DNA of 41,546 nucleotides from a virus: positions 1 through 41,546 of the IMG/VR virus record IMGVR_UViG_3300045973_000430; one strand, given 5' to 3'. The notes under the pieces were generated by a model, which saw only the letters and a program-made list of their open reading frames with translations, did no database searches and was not told the DNA's origin. The translations under genes were made by a program, and so were the position numbers. Positions 7,011-15,580 of this stretch are shown here, one piece after another (position 1 is the stretch's first letter; each line of letters begins with the position of its first letter).

Positions 7011-8416
7011 GCTCTTCCTTTTCCGCCGTTGCCGCCGGGGTTGTTGATGGCCGTTGCGCTTTCGCCTTTTGGCGCGTTTCCCGGCGTGATGCTCACCTTT
7101 GGCACCGGCGCGCCGCCCGGCAGCGCCACGGGGCCGCCAGGGGCCGGGTAAGGGTCGTTGCGTTCGGCCTGCTCCTCTTTTTTCTGGCGCACATAGTCCG
7201 GGTCAAGGCCCATGTCGGCGTACACCATGTCTTCGGGCAGGCCAATGGCCATGTACTTCAGCGCCAGATCAGCGACTTGGTTCGGCGTTTCCGTGCGCCG
7301 GGTCGCAAAGCGCAATTTAAAATCGTCGGTGTCCGGGTCAATGCCTTTAAATAATAAATGGATGCGAAACGCCAGCGCATAGCCATAAGACAGATTATCT
7401 TGAACGCTGTCCACTTCATCATAATAATCGCGCTTGAGGTCTTCCAGAATATCGCGGCTCAGGCCGTTGGTATAACCAAACAACGCCTTGGGCGCAGGGC
7501 CACCGGCATAAAACGTGTCCATCAAATGCACCACGTCAGCCATATCGCTCATGCCTGAATCGCCTTGAATGGCCGACACGCTGCCTTTTCGATTTAAATA
7601 AAAATCGGTGGTGATATCACCTTTCTCATTTTCGGCGTTTCGGCGATATTCGGCCATCGCCTTTTCGTCAGCACCTTCCAGCACGTGCGCCAGGCGCAGC
7701 GGCGCGCGCATGCGGCGGCGAATCACAAGGTCTTCTTCCGTCATGATCAGCTTTTGCCAGCTTGTGGCGCACGCGTCGAGCAGCGGGCGGCCCATCGAGC
7801 CCTGATCGTCGTAATTGTCCGGGTCAAGGCGGCACAACGCCATCTGCCACGCTGGCCAGGTTGCCAGCGTCTGGCCTGTCATCACGTCGCGCTGTTCATA
7901 AGCCGCCGCCGGGTTTTTGAAGCGCCCGCCCATATCGGTGATCGGGTTGATGGTTTCCGAGGGCATGCGGATCGCGGCCACCACCTCGCGCCGGTCGTTC
8001 AGGACCAGTTGCAGCGGCAGGTTGCCTTCCATCACAAAGCCTCTGGCATCGGATTTCAGCTTTTCGGCGGCGTCAAGCTGCAGGCGGCCTGAAAACAGCT
8101 CCCACTCCCGTTTCAGCACCTCGCTGCTTGCCAGGTTGCGCACCTGAAGCACCAGCCCGCCGCGAATGCAGTCCCGCGCCACCCGGTTGTGAATGCGCTT
8201 AACGCGGCCATCGGTGCGGTCCATGCGGCGCACCTGCTGCACCATCGCCCGGCGGTCTGTGTCCAGCCACATCGACCGATAAAGCCTGTCCATCGCGTCA
8301 TCGCTGGCCAGCCGGTCGCCGGTTTCGCCTGGTAGCGCGCTGGCTGACGGGTTAAAGTTTTTCCAGGCTGCTGCCATAGCTGCCACAGCGCTGGTGGTGC
8401 GGGTGATGATGTTCAT
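7007..8416 (-). CDS. Portal protein
   Basis: A 469-residue protein in the portal position directly after the large terminase. It would form the dodecameric channel at the head vertex through which DNA enters. Portal-like features are RMDRTDGRVKRIHNRV near the N-terminus, ETINPITDMGGRFKNP in the middle, and a Pro/Gly-rich disordered C-terminus (PAPGGPVALPGG). I chose the ATG at 8416 (MNIITRTT); a TTG at 8443 overlapping the terminase stop is an alternative. Its stop overlaps the methyltransferase start. Confidence 0.85.
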   Translation of the reverse strand: MNIITRTTSAVAAMAAAWKNFNPSASALPGETGDRLASDDAMDRLYRSMWLDTDRRAMVQQVRRMDRTDGRVKRIHNRVARDCIRGGLVLQVRNLASSEVLKREWELFSGRLQLDAAEKLKSDARGFVMEGNLPLQLVLNDRREVVAAIRMPSETINPITDMGGRFKNPAAAYEQRDVMTGQTLATWPAWQMALCRLDPDNYDDQGSMGRPLLDACATSWQKLIMTEEDLVIRRRMRAPLRLAHVLEGADEKAMAEYRRNAENEKGDITTDFYLNRKGSVSAIQGDSGMSDMADVVHLMDTFYAGGPAPKALFGYTNGLSRDILEDLKRDYYDEVDSVQDNLSYGYALAFRIHLLFKGIDPDTDDFKLRFATRRTETPNQVADLALKYMAIGLPEDMVYADMGLDPDYVRQKKEEQAERNDPYPAPGGPVALPGGAPVPKVSITPGNAPKGESATAINNPGGNGGKGRA

Positions 8417-8439
8417 TTTTTCGATCTCAAATGTAGGGT

Positions 8440-10050
8440 TCAAAGACCGTTCAGCCGCACCCCGGCGGGCAGTCCCAGCAGGTTGGCGCGGCTCACTGTC
8501 CGGGTTTCAATCACCGATGGCGCGTCGGCTAGGCCGCGTGTCAGCAGCGCATAAACGCCCGCCATGCACGCATCAAACAAATCGTCGCCAATCTTTTTAT
8601 CGGCCATCTTGAAGCTGGTGTAGCTGGCCTTGGTAGGTTCGGCGCGCATGTTGGCCAGCTGCCTGCAGAACGCAATCCACTCGGGCGGCTCAAGGTCATT
8701 GGCCTGGTCAACAAACGGCATAGCGGCGCGGCTGTGGTGGAACGCCTCACGCACGGCGCTGGCCATGACGTGTTTAGTTTGGCCCTCAAAGCGCATGGGC
8801 GCAAAAGCCCACTCGCCCCAGCTCGACGCGTTGCTCTGGCCTTCGTTGACCGTTTCGCGGTTGATGTGCGTCAGACCTTTTCTGAAAAGCACATCGTTCA
8901 GGCTGGTGAGCATGCCCACGCCGTAAGCGTCGCCAATTGAATAGTCAGGCCGGAAATAGTCCCAAAATGCCACCAAGTCGTTCATGATGCTGGAGTCGCT
9001 CACGCCCGGTGCCCAAAGATGCACAAACGGAAACGTGATCCAGTTCCCCAGCTGCTCGCACACTACCAGCGCGCTTTTAGATGCCGCAACGTCCTCACCG
9101 TGGCCGGTGTGGTCATAGCCAAAGCTGATCAGCCCGCGCCGCTTGTAGCGCATGCCAGGCACGGGCACAGCACGCTCCAGACCGGCCTCAAGGCCCAGCG
9201 CTGCAGCGCGGCGAATGTGCTCTTCCCAGATCCAGTTCTTGGCTTTGACGTTCAGGCAAAGAAACTGGCGCAGATATTCGTCGGGCGGCAGCTGCAGGCG
9301 CATACTTTCGGCCCAGGCCTTGTCCACCGCGCCCATCTGCACGCCAAGGTGAATGTTCACGGCGGGCAGGATGTGGTATTCGCCCGTGTTGATCAGGCTC
9401 TGCAGCACGTCGGCACCTTTAAAAACGCCGGTGATGCGGATTTCCGGTTTGAAACTCTGGGTGCGCGAATCAACGCCCAGCCGCCGCGCCGCGCCAAGCA
9501 TCGGCAAAAACCGGCTCAACAGTCGGTCTTGCGGCATATCGTCAACTTCTTCAAGGTCGCCGATGGTGATGGAGTCGCCGTCGATCTGACTCATGATCCC
9601 ATAGGCACTGCATTTGCTGTGGTTCACAAGCTCAAACCCCAGGTCTTTCATCTGCGGGCGGCCTGATTCATAAGCAATGTAGGCTTTCAGAATCTCGCTG
9701 CGCTTGATGGCGTCGAGCTGGTAATTGAGGTTGTTCTGGCTCTGCTGCAGGCGCGGCGCAACAATGCCGCACTCTTGATATGGCATTGTGGCCAGCTTCT
9801 CAAGGATGTACATCTCTTTCACAGCAGTTTTGCCCGTGCGGCGGCAGCTGTTGTCCACAGTGTTCGGGTGCAGGTCCATTTCCTGCATCTTGAGCAGCTG
9901 GATGGGGTCAAGCTCGACGTTGTGGACGTGCTTGTGCCAAAGGCCGTGCGGCTTGATGCCCGTGACCGGGTCCGGCAGCGCAAAGCGCATGATTTCGCGC
10001 TCAGCGACGTTCGAGCTGCGCAGGCGCGTGGCGGGTGTCGAGCGGCTCAC
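8440..10050 (-). CDS. terL: Terminase large subunit
   Basis: This 536-residue packaging motor has an N-terminal ATPase and a C-terminal nuclease. A Walker A-like motif (CRRTGKTAV, 69-77) is followed by a Walker B-like strand (ITIGDLEEVDDM, 161-172). The nuclease part begins at FGYDHTGHGED (310-320) with candidate metal-binding Asp313, and later acids in IGDAYG and DDLFDACMAG. The start is a GTG overlapping the stop of the preceding gene (GTGA). Together with the small-subunit candidate it would cut and load phage DNA at the portal. Confidence 0.92.
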   Translation of the reverse strand: MSRSTPATRLRSSNVAEREIMRFALPDPVTGIKPHGLWHKHVHNVELDPIQLLKMQEMDLHPNTVDNSCRRTGKTAVKEMYILEKLATMPYQECGIVAPRLQQSQNNLNYQLDAIKRSEILKAYIAYESGRPQMKDLGFELVNHSKCSAYGIMSQIDGDSITIGDLEEVDDMPQDRLLSRFLPMLGAARRLGVDSRTQSFKPEIRITGVFKGADVLQSLINTGEYHILPAVNIHLGVQMGAVDKAWAESMRLQLPPDEYLRQFLCLNVKAKNWIWEEHIRRAAALGLEAGLERAVPVPGMRYKRRGLISFGYDHTGHGEDVAASKSALVVCEQLGNWITFPFVHLWAPGVSDSSIMNDLVAFWDYFRPDYSIGDAYGVGMLTSLNDVLFRKGLTHINRETVNEGQSNASSWGEWAFAPMRFEGQTKHVMASAVREAFHHSRAAMPFVDQANDLEPPEWIAFCRQLANMRAEPTKASYTSFKMADKKIGDDLFDACMAGVYALLTRGLADAPSVIETRTVSRANLLGLPAGVRLNGL

Positions 10051-10997
10051 CTGTCGCCGCCCCGCGCCTTGTGCTCGATGTAAACAGGATCTTGCTGTGT
10101 CGCCAGTTGCGCATTGACAATCATCTGTGAGGCATTTTTGGTGGCTTCCAGCATGCGCTGGCCAAAGCCTTCGAGCGACTCTTTGCTCGACTGATCCAGC
10201 TTGAGCACGCCCATGCTCTTTTCTTCTTCAGCCTCTGCGTTGCGCACCGACATGCCCAGATCGCTCATCGACAGGCCCAGGCGGCTGATCAAATCGGTGA
10301 TGGGTTTGAACGCTGGGTTTGAGGCGTAGTCGTACACATGGCACAGGTTGCCGTTTTGATCTTTGTAGGTCAGCGCCACCGGAACGCCTTCACGCGACAG
10401 CTCGACACGCGGCGTTTTGAGCACCACGCCGTCGCCCAGCACCGTTTGCAGGCACATCTGCAGGGTCGCCATCAGCGCCGCGTGCAAATTGGCATGCAGG
10501 CTGGTCAAAACCTTCGGGTTACGCTGATCGAAAGCCGCATGGTGCAACATGAAAATTTCGGTTTGCTTGACGCAAGCCGACTGCCTGGCGCACCAGTCCC
10601 GCCCCACGTCGCACTGACCGCAAAAAGAGTACCCATCAGGCTTGGCCGGAAAATAGGTCGCGGTTTGGGCAGTCATGCCGTGCTTCATGGCGTTGAAGCG
10701 GGTCCGAAACGTTTCCTCATGGGTCGGGTGCCCGTCAAGGTTGGCAGCGCTGGCGGCTTTACCGGCAGCCGTCACCGGGCCGGTGCTTTTCTGGTGTGCT
10801 TTGAGCAGGCCGCGTTCCCAGCCAGCCTGCGGCTGGTGCTCTGCGCCGCATTTGATGCAGTCTGCAAAGTAGCGGTAAGGATGGTGCGGTGAGTCTGGAT
10901 CGTCTTCGATCAGATCAGGAATGCTGGTGAACGAGCACCGGCATTCCTTGCACTTGAAATTCACTTCCTTGAGCTGTCCTGTCCAGTCTTTTGCCAT
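10047..10997 (-). CDS. Probable terminase small subunit or TerS-linked zinc protein
   Basis: A 316-residue protein directly upstream of, and overlapping, the large terminase gene. Residues about 14-50 hold two Cys pairs (CKEC, then CIKC), a likely zinc ribbon. Next comes STGPVTAAGKAASAANLDGH and NAMKHG, a motif style common in phage packaging-region proteins, and later CGQC with two more Cys. The C-terminal third is helical and acidic. Position suggests it recognises the packaging site. The ATG at 10997 has no clear ribosome-binding site; a TTG at 11048 would fall inside the terminator and is unlikely. Unusually long for a small terminase, so the role is not certain. Confidence 0.65.
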   Translation of the reverse strand: MAKDWTGQLKEVNFKCKECRCSFTSIPDLIEDDPDSPHHPYRYFADCIKCGAEHQPQAGWERGLLKAHQKSTGPVTAAGKAASAANLDGHPTHEETFRTRFNAMKHGMTAQTATYFPAKPDGYSFCGQCDVGRDWCARQSACVKQTEIFMLHHAAFDQRNPKVLTSLHANLHAALMATLQMCLQTVLGDGVVLKTPRVELSREGVPVALTYKDQNGNLCHVYDYASNPAFKPITDLISRLGLSMSDLGMSVRNAEAEEEKSMGVLKLDQSSKESLEGFGQRMLEATKNASQMIVNAQLATQQDPVYIEHKARGGDR

Positions 10998-11013
10998 CGC
11001 GGGATGATGGCCG

Positions 11014-11046
11014 CAAAACTGACGCAAAAAAAGTAACCCAATTTGC
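11014..11046 (-). promoter_or_regulatory. Shared upstream element, copy A (packaging block)
   Basis: This 33-bp sequence matches 2893-2927 upstream of the capsid gene, with a conserved run of seven A's followed by GTAACC and TTTGC on the plus strand. Like the other copy it lies just past a minus-strand terminator and just before a late structural gene, here the small-terminase candidate. A common late promoter, operator or antiterminator-loading site is the simplest reading. Confidence 0.5.
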
Positions 11047-11072
11047 AAAAAAAAGCCCGGACAGGCCGGGCT
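11047..11072 (-). terminator. Intrinsic terminator after the serine recombinase gene
   Basis: On the minus strand a perfect 7-bp stem (AGCCCGG and CCGGGCT, 11054-11060 with 11066-11072) and a 5-base loop are followed by eight T's. It would end transcription from the recombinase operon before the packaging genes. Confidence 0.85.
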
Positions 11073-11110
11073 ATGAATTCAGATGACTCTGAAAGGGAGG
11101 GGAAGCCCAG

Positions 11111-11146
11111 CGCGAACCGGAACTTCCCGGAACGAACTGTAACACG
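11111..11146. other. Tentative attachment-site candidate beside the serine recombinase gene
   Basis: This short stretch lies between the recombinase stop and its terminator. It contains a repeated CCGGAAC-type element around an imperfect dyad (CGAACCGGAACTTCC then CGGAACGAAC). Large serine recombinases use short attP sites with imperfect dyads near their gene. Nothing here proves it; the core dinucleotide and boundaries cannot be assigned. Confidence 0.2.
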
Positions 11147-11148
11147 CT

Positions 11149-12753
11149 TCAGGCTGCCCTTTTGGCACCCTCTCCACGTGTCAAAACGAGCGTTTTGGTT
11201 CGTAGAGTGCCCAGCACGGGGAGCCACTTGCCGCCACTGCGAACCGCCGAGCTGCCCAAGCTCAGCATGCGGCCTTCGCTGTAGTCGATTTCCACCGTGT
11301 CGCCGCGCACCGTGGCCTGCTCCACAAACGATCCAAAAAACACCCGCAGCTTTTTCGGGTCTTTGCAGTCCTGTACAAGGCCGCGCAGCAGGCCAGTGAC
11401 CTCCTCCACGTCCAGCGCTGGCGCGTCCAGCGGCCCAATAGGCTCCTCCTCCAGCTTGATGATGCTCTGCTCCAGCGCTTTTACCTGAGCGTTCAACTCG
11501 CGCAGGCGTGGCCCCATATCAGCAAGGTTTGGCGCATCGGTGCCCAGCAGCTCTAGCACGCCGTAGAGTTTGCCGCGCTTGGCCTCGGTGGCGCGCAAGT
11601 CCTTCACCAGGGTATCGCGGCGCTGCTGACGGTCGCGCGCCCACTGCCCGCTCATCGCCGTGGCCTCTTCCATGACGCGCTCGACTACTTCGGGCGTGAG
11701 CACCTTGTCCAGCAGCTCGGACACAAGCCACGGGTCTAGCTCATCAACCCGAACAGGCTTAAACCCGCAGGTGATCTTGCCGCGCATGTGACTGCAGCAG
11801 GCGTAATAGTGGTGCCGCTGCCCGTTGCGGCTTGTGCCATTTGTCAGCGTGACGGCCCCGCCGCATGCACCGCAGCGCAGCATGCCAGCAAACACGGCCA
11901 GGCTGCGCGGCGTGCCGCCCACGCGCTCGGGGCGACGGTTCTCAAGGCCTTCCTGAGCGCGCTCAAAGGTCTCAGGCGACACAATCGGCGCGTGGCTGTT
12001 GACGCGTATCCAGACATCGGGCGGGTTGGTCACGCCCTTCCTGACCCGGTTAAAAATGCTGACACCCGCATAAATTTCGTTTGACAACAAGAAATTGACG
12101 GTGTTTTTGGCCCAGGGCCGCCCGCGCTGGAGCTGGCCAGCATCGTTCAACGTCATGGCGATGATTTTCACGCCCGCGCCGCGCAACGACATTTCAAAGA
12201 TCGTCTTGACCGTCTCGGCCTCAACTGGATGCGGCACCAGGCGGCGGCGCTTGCCATCGGCGATGGTTGAAAACCCAAAGGGCACGCGCCCACCCATGAA
12301 ATACCCATCGCTGCCCGCCTTGAGCATCGAGCGCCGGGTGTCTGCGCTGACGCGCCTGCTGACGTGTTCGTCAAACAGGGCAAAAAAGTTGTCCATGAGC
12401 CAGCCATCGTCTGTGCTTGTGTCCACGTCGCCCGAAACGTATGTCAGCCGCGTGCGGTGCGACTTCAGGATCAGCTTGTAGCGGGCCGCGTCCATGACAT
12501 TTCTGGCAAAACGGCTGCTCGACCAGGTGATGAAGTGGTCCACGTCCATGAGCGAACAGAAATTGATGGCCTCCTGAAAGCCTGGGCGTTTATCTGTTGT
12601 TCCCGATATACCGCCATCTACAAATTCGCGCAACACCTCGGCCCCAAGGGCTTCGGCCTTTTCGCGGCACCGGGCGAGTTGGCTTTCAATCGGCAGGCCG
12701 TCATCGGCTTGGCGTTTGCTGCTCACTCGCGCATAAATAATGGCTTTTTTCAT
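11149..12753 (-). CDS. Large serine recombinase
   Basis: A 534-residue site-specific recombinase. Residues 1-150 form the resolvase catalytic domain with YARVSS (candidate nucleophile Ser11) and ITWSSSRFARN. A recombinase domain follows (PHPVEAETVKTIFEM, then the GRPWAKNTVNFLLSNEIYAG region), then a zinc-ribbon domain with CGACGG and later CC and C residues near 300-335, and a coiled-coil region at about 380-430. This is the full architecture and length of a phage integrase of the large serine group. Its ATG overlaps the stop of the upstream regulator-like gene (ATGA), and a terminator follows. It could integrate the phage into the host chromosome or act on host or plasmid sites. The genome also carries two tyrosine recombinases. 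Confidence 0.93.
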   Translation of the reverse strand: MKKAIIYARVSSKRQADDGLPIESQLARCREKAEALGAEVLREFVDGGISGTTDKRPGFQEAINFCSLMDVDHFITWSSSRFARNVMDAARYKLILKSHRTRLTYVSGDVDTSTDDGWLMDNFFALFDEHVSRRVSADTRRSMLKAGSDGYFMGGRVPFGFSTIADGKRRRLVPHPVEAETVKTIFEMSLRGAGVKIIAMTLNDAGQLQRGRPWAKNTVNFLLSNEIYAGVSIFNRVRKGVTNPPDVWIRVNSHAPIVSPETFERAQEGLENRRPERVGGTPRSLAVFAGMLRCGACGGAVTLTNGTSRNGQRHHYYACCSHMRGKITCGFKPVRVDELDPWLVSELLDKVLTPEVVERVMEEATAMSGQWARDRQQRRDTLVKDLRATEAKRGKLYGVLELLGTDAPNLADMGPRLRELNAQVKALEQSIIKLEEEPIGPLDAPALDVEEVTGLLRGLVQDCKDPKKLRVFFGSFVEQATVRGDTVEIDYSEGRMLSLGSSAVRSGGKWLPVLGTLRTKTLVLTRGEGAKRAA

Positions 12754-13250
12754 TTCTCTTTTCTCCCTTTAGCGATTCTGTAAATTGCGTCCAGCTGAAT
12801 AGATTCACCCAGCTTTTCTTTGACTTTGCACTGTATCGCGGCACCCTTCAGGCCACGGCTGGACAGCTCTTCGATCCAGCGGTTGCGCTGATAGCGCTTG
12901 TAGCTGCTGTACCTGCGCAGGCTGGCCAAAATCATGGCACCGCTGTCGGACAGCCTGACTTCGCCGTGATCGGCGGAGGTGTCGAGGATGCGCCAGACGC
13001 GCAGGAAAGCGTCGTAACCGATGTCTTGGGCGACGCGAATCCAGACTGCTGGCAAGCCCATTTTTTCAAATTCCTGAATTTTGGCCAGTTCCAAAAATTC
13101 TGAAGAGGTGCATTCGTTCAGGTACCCACCCCCCCCCTGCCGGGCGCTGAAGTGGCCCTGCCGTGCCCCCACCCCCATCGGCTCAGGGCAGGCACCGGGC
13201 AGCTCAGGCGCGCGTGCAGGCGAGGCACTGCGACTTTCATGCAAATTCAT
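12750..13250 (-). CDS. Regulator-like protein coupled to the serine recombinase
   Basis: A 166-residue protein translated just ahead of the recombinase with an ATGA overlap. The first 50 residues are Pro/Ser/Gly-rich and probably disordered. Residues about 60-166 are helical, with a RYSSYKRYQRNRWIEELSSR segment and a final QLDAIYRIAKGRK that looks like a DNA-recognition helix, loosely reminiscent of Mor-type or transposase-type helix-turn-helix proteins. The ATG at 13250 has a GAGGAG ribosome-binding site. A repeated 15-base element spans its start region. It may regulate or direct the recombinase; no family is assigned. Confidence 0.7.
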   Translation of the reverse strand: MNLHESRSASPARAPELPGACPEPMGVGARQGHFSARQGGGGYLNECTSSEFLELAKIQEFEKMGLPAVWIRVAQDIGYDAFLRVWRILDTSADHGEVRLSDSGAMILASLRRYSSYKRYQRNRWIEELSSRGLKGAAIQCKVKEKLGESIQLDAIYRIAKGRKEK

Positions 13251-13370
13251 TGTTCTTTTCTCCTCTGAGAGTTGCGTCAAGCACTGCGACTTTCACCAGA
13301 CTACGCAGTGACCATTGAAATAGGCACTTGAGAGTTTGCCCGCTTTTGTTACATATTTGAGAAAGTCGCA
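13225..13370. repeat. Repeated 15-base element at the recombinase operon start
   Basis: GCACTGCGACTTTCA occurs exactly at 13225-13239 and again at 13281-13295. A 10-base inverted copy (GAAAGTCGCA) lies at 13361-13370 and CGCAGTG at 13304-13310. The first copy lies within codons 4-8 of the regulator-like gene and the others upstream of it. The spacing of 56 bases and mixed orientations suggest regulator-binding sites. Confidence 0.6.
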
Positions 13371-13477
13371 AGATCATTGATGCACATAGGATATTTAGAT
13401 CAAGCAAGGTAACACTGTTAGGTTTGTGTAACCCTACCGGCAGTTCAAACGGGGCGCGCGGATAGGTCATGATGCGG

Positions 13478-14506
13478 TCAGGAAGGCAGGCGCTTGAGCA
13501 ATTCAGACACCGGCGTCTTCATCTTCGCCAGCGGCCCATGCTGATCGACTGCCGTGAACTTCCTGCGCGCAGCCAGGTGCGTGTAAATCGAGGTGCTCTT
13601 GATGTCTTCATGGCCCATCAGATCCTGCACGGCAGCTGTAGCCACATTGCCTTCGGTCAGCTCGGTTCCATACAAGTGACGCATCGCATGCGGGTGCAGC
13701 TCAGAAGCAGGTATGCCCAGGCGCTTGCCATACCTTTGAATCATGTCGTGGACAGCCTTGCGCGTGAGGCGGCGCGCCTCGCCCCGGTGCTCATCAGCGG
13801 GCAGCTTTGTCGAGCGCATCGACACAAACACCACACGATCAGGCGGCTGGCCCAGGGGCGCGGGCAGGTCGCGGTCGATCTCGGCCAGCTCCTCATGCTC
13901 CAAATACACCCTCACCTGCATTTCAGCCTCTTGAGGGATAGGGACGATCCGGTCTTTCCGCCCCTTTTCTGTGACCCGCAGCGCAAGGCGAACGCGGCCC
14001 TCGATCTGCACGTTGGTGAAGTGGCTTTCATTGATGCCCACCAGGCCCGACACACGCAGCCCGCAGCCCATCATCAGCGACAGCATGGCCGCGTCGCGCA
14101 GGCCAATCAGCGTGTTCAAGTCCGGGGCCCACATCAGCTTCTCAGAATTCTCCAGGGAGATCGTGCGCGGCAGCGGGCGGCCCGTCTTCGGGTGCGAGAT
14201 GCTTGACGCCAGATTGCTGCGCACAAGGCCGCGTGCCAGGGCGTAGGTATAAAAGCCCTTCACCGCCGAAATGTAGGGAATCCGGCTGCGCGCCACGATC
14301 CCTTTTTTGTGCAGCCAAAGCCCGCAGAAAGTTTCGAGCTCGACAGGATCAGCCTCCAGCAGCGGGCGGCCCCGCATGAATTCCTGCAGCTTTTTCAGCG
14401 CCATCGAGTACGCCTCGATAGTGCGCTCACTGCGACCGCGAGAGTGCTGCAGCCACTGCAGCCATTCGTCGATGACCACGAAATTCTTAACGGTTTCAGT
14501 AGCCAT
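13478..14506 (-). CDS. XerD-like tyrosine recombinase
   Basis: A complete 342-residue tyrosine recombinase. The N-terminal core-binding domain (about 10-105) has RSERTIEAYSMALKKL; the catalytic domain has Arg151 (GLRVSG), Lys181 (EKGRKDR), His273 and Arg276 (HPHAMRH), His299 (GHEDI) and Tyr308 (SIYTH). Length and motif spacing match XerC/XerD-type enzymes. The ATG at 14506 has an AGGTGGA ribosome-binding site; a GTG three codons upstream is the alternative. It has its own AT-rich upstream region and lies apart from the other operons, next to the noncoding region with DnaA boxes. It could integrate the phage at a dif-like site or resolve multimers of a plasmid form. Confidence 0.92.
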   Translation of the reverse strand: MATETVKNFVVIDEWLQWLQHSRGRSERTIEAYSMALKKLQEFMRGRPLLEADPVELETFCGLWLHKKGIVARSRIPYISAVKGFYTYALARGLVRSNLASSISHPKTGRPLPRTISLENSEKLMWAPDLNTLIGLRDAAMLSLMMGCGLRVSGLVGINESHFTNVQIEGRVRLALRVTEKGRKDRIVPIPQEAEMQVRVYLEHEELAEIDRDLPAPLGQPPDRVVFVSMRSTKLPADEHRGEARRLTRKAVHDMIQRYGKRLGIPASELHPHAMRHLYGTELTEGNVATAAVQDLMGHEDIKSTSIYTHLAARRKFTAVDQHGPLAKMKTPVSELLKRLPS

Positions 14507-14679
14507 CAAATCCACCTAATTATTATTTGTTGCTAATTTGCAGTTAAATGAATTTAAAAAGCAAAAAATACATACCAAAACACTTAATAAAACCATGCTG
14601 GTGACCGCGCCAAAATGGTCACGCTGCAGCGCTCGGCGGCGGCGCGGCACCGGCTGGCCATCAAGCCCAGACAGCTGGC

Positions 14680-14766
14680 GAAAAATAATGAAATTGCTGA
14701 CAAGCCATTGAAACCAAACAACTTTTCAGGTTTTTAGAGTTCATTATCCAAGCCCAAAAATAATGA
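14680..14766. repeat. Direct and inverted repeats of AAAAATAATGAA
   Basis: AAAAATAATGAA occurs at 14680-14691 and 14755-14766, each preceded by CAAGCCCA (14661-14668 and 14748-14755). An inverted TTCATTAT lies between at 14739-14746. The set lies about 175 bases upstream of the XerD-like gene, so recombination-site or regulator-binding roles are both possible. Confidence 0.5.
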
Positions 14767-15418
14767 AGCGCGGCGCGCACGGCCACCACCTGGAGCACCG
14801 GCCCGCCCTGCCCGGCGGCGGCGCTGGCCGCACCATTCGGAGGATGCGCTCGCAATGGTCGTGGCCAGCGCCAAAACCCCCCTCATTTTTCCGACGAAAA
14901 CCGGAAAGCAAAACCGGAAACCATCCGCTACACCCAGAAACAGATTTTACGGGCCTTAGAGCGTTTTAAACGGGTAAGGCTAGGCGCTGGCATCGGCGAC
15001 CCCCTGAAATCAGCGCCTTGGCCCCATTGCATCGATTTTTCGGCGGTTTTGCGCTGGATTCTTTCCCTTGATGAGCGGTTTTGATGGGCGAAGCCCATGT
15101 GAGCGAAGCGAAGCGGTTCCCGCCTTTGCGGTGCCTGATCGCTCAAAAGCCGATCCCGCAGGGTCGGCCCCTGACGGTGGGCGTGGTGCCCGATTGAGCG
15201 CTGGCTTGATCATCGCGCCTTGAAAGCAACCGCGCCAGCGGCCCGGACCTTTGCAGCCATGAGGCGCTTGCGCCTACTTGGCCGGGCCTCTACGCGGTGT
15301 TGACCCCTGCCTGATCCTGCCCCGATGGTTAAGGCGCTGGGGGACGTTCTGCACCCCCCTTGGGGGTCTGTTGTTTCTTCCCCCCGCGCGGAACGCGTTT
15401 TTCTGAGGGGTGAAAAAG

Positions 15419-15580
15419 TTATCCACAGCAACCGGACTTTTAAGAGATAAAGAGATTGAATTAAAAAAGACATTGATACCCTCTTGGCATATCTCCCGGC
15501 TAATGTCCGTCAATCCCTTGTAAGTCCTTGTTTTTGCTTGAGAAAGTTATGCACAATCTCCGGTGATACCTCTTGGCTTA
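15419..15580. other. Candidate replication origin
   Basis: TTATCCACA at 15419-15427 and TTATGCACA at 15547-15555 both match the DnaA-box consensus TTATNCACA exactly and lie in the same orientation 128 bases apart. Between them is an AT-rich run (15430-15475) suited to strand opening. A near-repeat, TGATACC-(C)-TCTTGGC followed by A/T-TA, lies at 15474-15491 and 15564-15580, like a degenerate iteron pair. The layout resembles plasmid and phage origins; function is not shown. Confidence 0.55.

Noticed and set aside
13237-13470. A 77-codon minus-strand frame over the upstream region of the recombinase operon
   Set aside because: It overlaps the start of the regulator-like gene, lacks a good ribosome-binding site and covers repeats and AT-rich DNA better explained as control region.
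14661-14855. A 64-codon minus-strand frame in the noncoding region
   Set aside because: No ribosome-binding site, no protein-like pattern, and it overlaps the AAAAATAATGAA repeats.
15010-15473. Two chained minus-strand frames (15210-15473 and 15010-15213) with an ATGA overlap
   Set aside because: The overlap alone is weak; the translations are low-complexity Arg/Ser/Pro/Ala with no domain, neither start has a ribosome-binding site, and the DNA is rich in dyads and DnaA boxes.
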